Assembly (NCBI RefSeq): GCF_901933205.1
Contig: NC_044590.1
Span: forward strand, 10,443,501 to 10,507,500
Direction: 5' to 3'
Length of the DNA: 64,000 bases
Source of the DNA: Camarhynchus parvulus
Taxonomy: Eukaryota > Chordata > Aves > Passeriformes > Thraupidae
The notes below the pieces were generated by a model. That model had not been told where the DNA came from. It was given only the letters and a program-made list of their open reading frames with translations, and made no database searches. The position numbers and the translations under genes were made by a program. Within the stretch, counting starts at the first letter, position 1, and each line of letters opens with the position of its first letter. Of this stretch, positions 61,490 to 64,000 are shown one piece after another.

Positions 61490-61990
61490 GCTGTTTGCCC
61501 GGGACATCCCCCTCTCCCGGGAGGGAGCTTTGGGGTTCTTCTCCAGCGGGGATCCCCCGTTTCTTTCCCCGCCTGTCAGCGGCGAGCGGGAAGGGTTGGA
61601 TGCTCCGGGCAGATGCGGAGGGAGCGGGCGGGGAGCGGGGCGGGACGGGGGCGGAGGGAAGAAGGGTCCGCGCTCCTGCTCTCTCCTCCGCCGACTCCGA
61701 GCCCGGCCCTGGGCGGCTCCGGCCAGCTGAGATGCGGGTCGGGAGAACCCCATGCTCTCCGCTCCTCCACCTCCTCCTCCTCTCCGGCCGTGCTCTGCAG
61801 CGCTGACCGGCCCAGGTGGGCGCTGACTGCTCCAGGGAGCCGCTGACTGCTCCAGGTGGGCACTGACCCCTCCAGGGAGGCACTGACCCCTCCAGGTGGG
61901 CACTGACCCTTCTGGGTAAGTTGATGCTCAGCGCTGCTCGGGGGCTCCGGCCGTGCCCCGCAGCCCCGGGGGTGTGGATGCCGTGGTTGT
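61490..61990. promoter_or_regulatory. CpG island, promoter of an unidentified gene
   Basis: CpG-dense sequence with GGGCGGGG-type Sp1 cores between AT-leaning flanks. A consensus donor on the plus strand at 61916 (CTGG|GTAAGT) suggests that a 5' exon ends there and the gene runs rightwards. Short upstream frames (for example from 61731, 24 codons) look like uORFs or chance. The minus strand cannot be excluded as a second direction. Confidence 0.65.
61801..61920. repeat. Six tandem 20-bp units ending on a splice donor
   Basis: Six consecutive units of exactly 20 bp with the pattern CGCTGACYGCTCCAGGNRGS or CACTGACCCCTCCAGGNRGG alternate two flavours at their ends (GGTGGG and GGGAGS). In the sixth unit GGTGGG is replaced by GGGTAAG, forming the donor GT at 61916-61917. 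Confidence 0.9.
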
Positions 61991-63887
61991 GCAGTCCTGA
62001 ATTGTTGCTTTTCGCGCAGAATTTGGCTTCTGCCCTGTTGGGGAATGGGGTTATTGTCTCAGCTGTAGTGGCATCTTAAAGCTGTCTTCCCTGAGCCAGC
62101 GTGAAGGATGTTTGCTGGTAGTGTCAAGTTTTTTCTCTTTACCTTTTCCACCATGCACACGTAAAACGTGTTGACAAGAAAGCTTCATCTGGCAGCTGTG
62201 TTGTTGGGGATGCCTCTAATATTGCAGCTGAAGCCGTGGGGATGACACCTCCTGTCTCTATGGGATTTCACTTGTTTAGGCTACTTGAGTCTTTTAGACT
62301 GTGTTAACCTCTGCTCAAAAAGAAATCCTGTTATCTTGTGGTAATTGCCAAAATGCCACAGTTTAAGTTAAAAATGTTGTACTGGGACCATAACTGCAAA
62401 GAAGTGGATGAACGGAGGTGGGTAAATAAACAATCTAAAGGTCTAGGAGAATATTGCTTCTTGTGCTACATGGTGATGTTCTAAAGCCTGGTGCTACCTA
62501 CGTGCGTGCTTTGTGTAGTTTTTAGTCTGCGTAAATACACTCAGAATAGCTTTAGCTTGGCTGGGCTGGCTGTCCCTGGCAGTGTCACTGTAATAGCAGG
62601 GAGGTTGGTGCCAGCTTGCAAAAACCTGCTTGAGAAAGCTACTTTGAGGACTCCTAGCTCCTGCAGAGTTCCCCAGGACCACAGCTATGCTGATGGCACT
62701 AGTGGTTTAAACCTGGTTTTCCTGTCTTTGAGCTATGAAAAATAATGCACAAATAAATATTTGGCTGCTAAGAATAGGACTTTTGTGTGTGAATTTAGCT
62801 AAAAGTAGTATAGAAAGAGCATTTTGGTTCTGCTGTGGGCCAGTACCTCTTACAAGGGGTTGGTGATGTATGAAGCTGGGCTGTGGAATGGACACAGACC
62901 TACAGATGAGGGGTCTCAGTTTGAACCCTGTAGACTTTTTATTGTGATCCACATTTCTTAAAATATTTCCTTTCCCTGAATCTGGCTGTAATGCCTGCCC
63001 CTGTCTTTGCTGGGCATTTGGAGCTCTCAGCATGAATTTAGCATGACCTTGAAGCTGCCTTGTAGTCTGCAAGTGAGTTTGTGGTTTAATTTCCTTTTGC
63101 TGTTGTGTGCAAAAGCTACTTCCTGGGCATCAGCAAGAGAGTTTGCAGCCTTGGATGCTGTAGGAGAGCTCCTGCCAGTGTGGTTGTTTGCACTGACCAC
63201 AAATAGTTTTGGATTTAATTCAACTGAGGGTCTTTTGTTCACCTGGTGCGTCATTTCTTATATGAATCCAGCAGCCTCTGTCCCAGAGCTCTTCCATGCT
63301 GCAGCAAGCAGGTATTTTCTCAGCTTTAAAGATAGCAAAACCTGGATTGAGCATTTTGGGGCACGGTATTAGTGAGAACTGTAATTTGGTAGTTCCTTTT
63401 GGCTGAAGTTAAGCCCCCTGGGAGGTGGAGGATGCATTTCTGTGTGCCAAACTGTACTGTACGTCTTTTGTGACCTTTTGCCCATCACTTAATCTCTCTT
63501 TTTCCCCCCCTTCTTGTTTGTAAAGCCTTTACTTTGCAGGGGTGGGGTCTGTTAAACATTAAGACTCTGTTGGGAAGCATTGTATGTATAAAAACACAGA
63601 TAACAATTTCTTTCTCCTCTGGGCTCAAGACTCTGGAAGATGTTGGTAAAAAGACCCGAACTCTAATCTAGTGTAAACTGAAGCGACCTAATGTGTTTTG
63701 GTGGATTTAAGTGATAAACATATCTCAAATCACTATGTCAAAGCATTTTTAAGGTCTTGCAGCATGTGGGGATCCCTAACTTGTCAGCAGGACCTCTCTG
63801 AGTAACAGCTGGGTGAGCTGTGGCTGTTTACATCCTTCTCCTGCAGGAGTCATGGGATGATTTAACTTGGTTGACATCTGTTTCCAG

Positions 63888-64000
63888 TAAAGAGGAATTT
63901 GGGTTCTTGGGTCCAAGCTGTATGAAGAAAAATAACACTGAATGTTTGGCTGAAGATCCCAAGAGGGCGCAGCAGCAACAGCAGCCGAGCTATTGGGTTA
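63888..64000 (+). CDS. Possible second exon of the unidentified gene, cut by the window edge
   Basis: A good acceptor (GACATCTGTTTCCAG, AG at 63886-63887) is followed by a frame open to the last base. The first ATG in it is at 63922, giving MKKNNTECLAEDPKRAQ and then a short glutamine run (CAG CAG CAA CAG CAG) before PSYWV. The weak start context and short length keep confidence low. I do not recognise the family. By mammalian synteny RALGAPB or ARHGAP40 are candidates, but the peptide does not match any RALGAPB start I know. The 61,916-63,887 interval would be its intron, in which I see nothing else. Confidence 0.35.

Noticed and set aside
61110..61883. 257-codon minus-strand frame over the 61.5-kb CpG island
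   Set aside because: Low-complexity, no splice-supported continuation, and composition explains its openness.

Overview
This is a vertebrate nuclear window, almost certainly from a bird and probably a songbird. The evidence is spliced vertebrate genes with long introns, several 3' fragments of the avian/reptile LINE CR1, many short endogenous-retrovirus LTRs, and CpG-island promoters. It is not a prokaryotic or plasmid sequence; nearly all open frames are intronic or intergenic noise.

Layout. (1) 1-20.5 kb: the 5' part of PPP1R16B (TIMAP) on the minus strand. Its first coding exon is at 736-1138, and a likely non-coding first exon lies in a CpG island at about 19.9-20.5 kb. The intron between them carries LTRs, a 20-unit minisatellite at 2.9-3.6 kb and an AT-rich satellite. 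(2) 20.5-44.8 kb: intergenic. I recognise no gene here, only LTRs, a CR1 fragment, AT-rich repeats and local duplications. (3) 44,840-53,774: ACTR5 (ARP5, an INO80 subunit) on the minus strand. All nine coding exons join in frame to a 608-residue protein. (4) 53.9-55.7 kb: a pile of CR1 and LTR insertions between two divergent genes. (5) 57,253-60,450, plus strand: a three-exon gene whose first exon is clearly adipogenin (ADIG). The downstream exons give a 221-residue protein, far longer than the roughly 80-residue mammalian one. (6) 61.5-64 kb: a further CpG island with a 20-bp tandem repeat ending on a consensus splice donor, then a possible exon running off the window edge. This is the 5' end of an unidentified gene.

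ACTR5 followed by PPP1R16B in the same orientation matches mammalian 20q11. In human, as I recall the map, SLC32A1 and ARHGAP40 lie between ADIG and ACTR5. Here ADIG is the immediate, divergently transcribed neighbour of ACTR5, only about 3.5 kb away. The genes do not form a pathway: ACTR5 acts in chromatin remodelling, PPP1R16B targets protein phosphatase 1 to membranes, and ADIG is a small membrane protein of fat cells and lipid droplets.

The most novel items are the extended avian adipogenin, the series of 6-bp-TSD LTRs (one retaining a tRNA-Trp-type primer-binding site), a nested and a mosaic LTR, and a 45-nt block duplicated between two ACTR5 introns.
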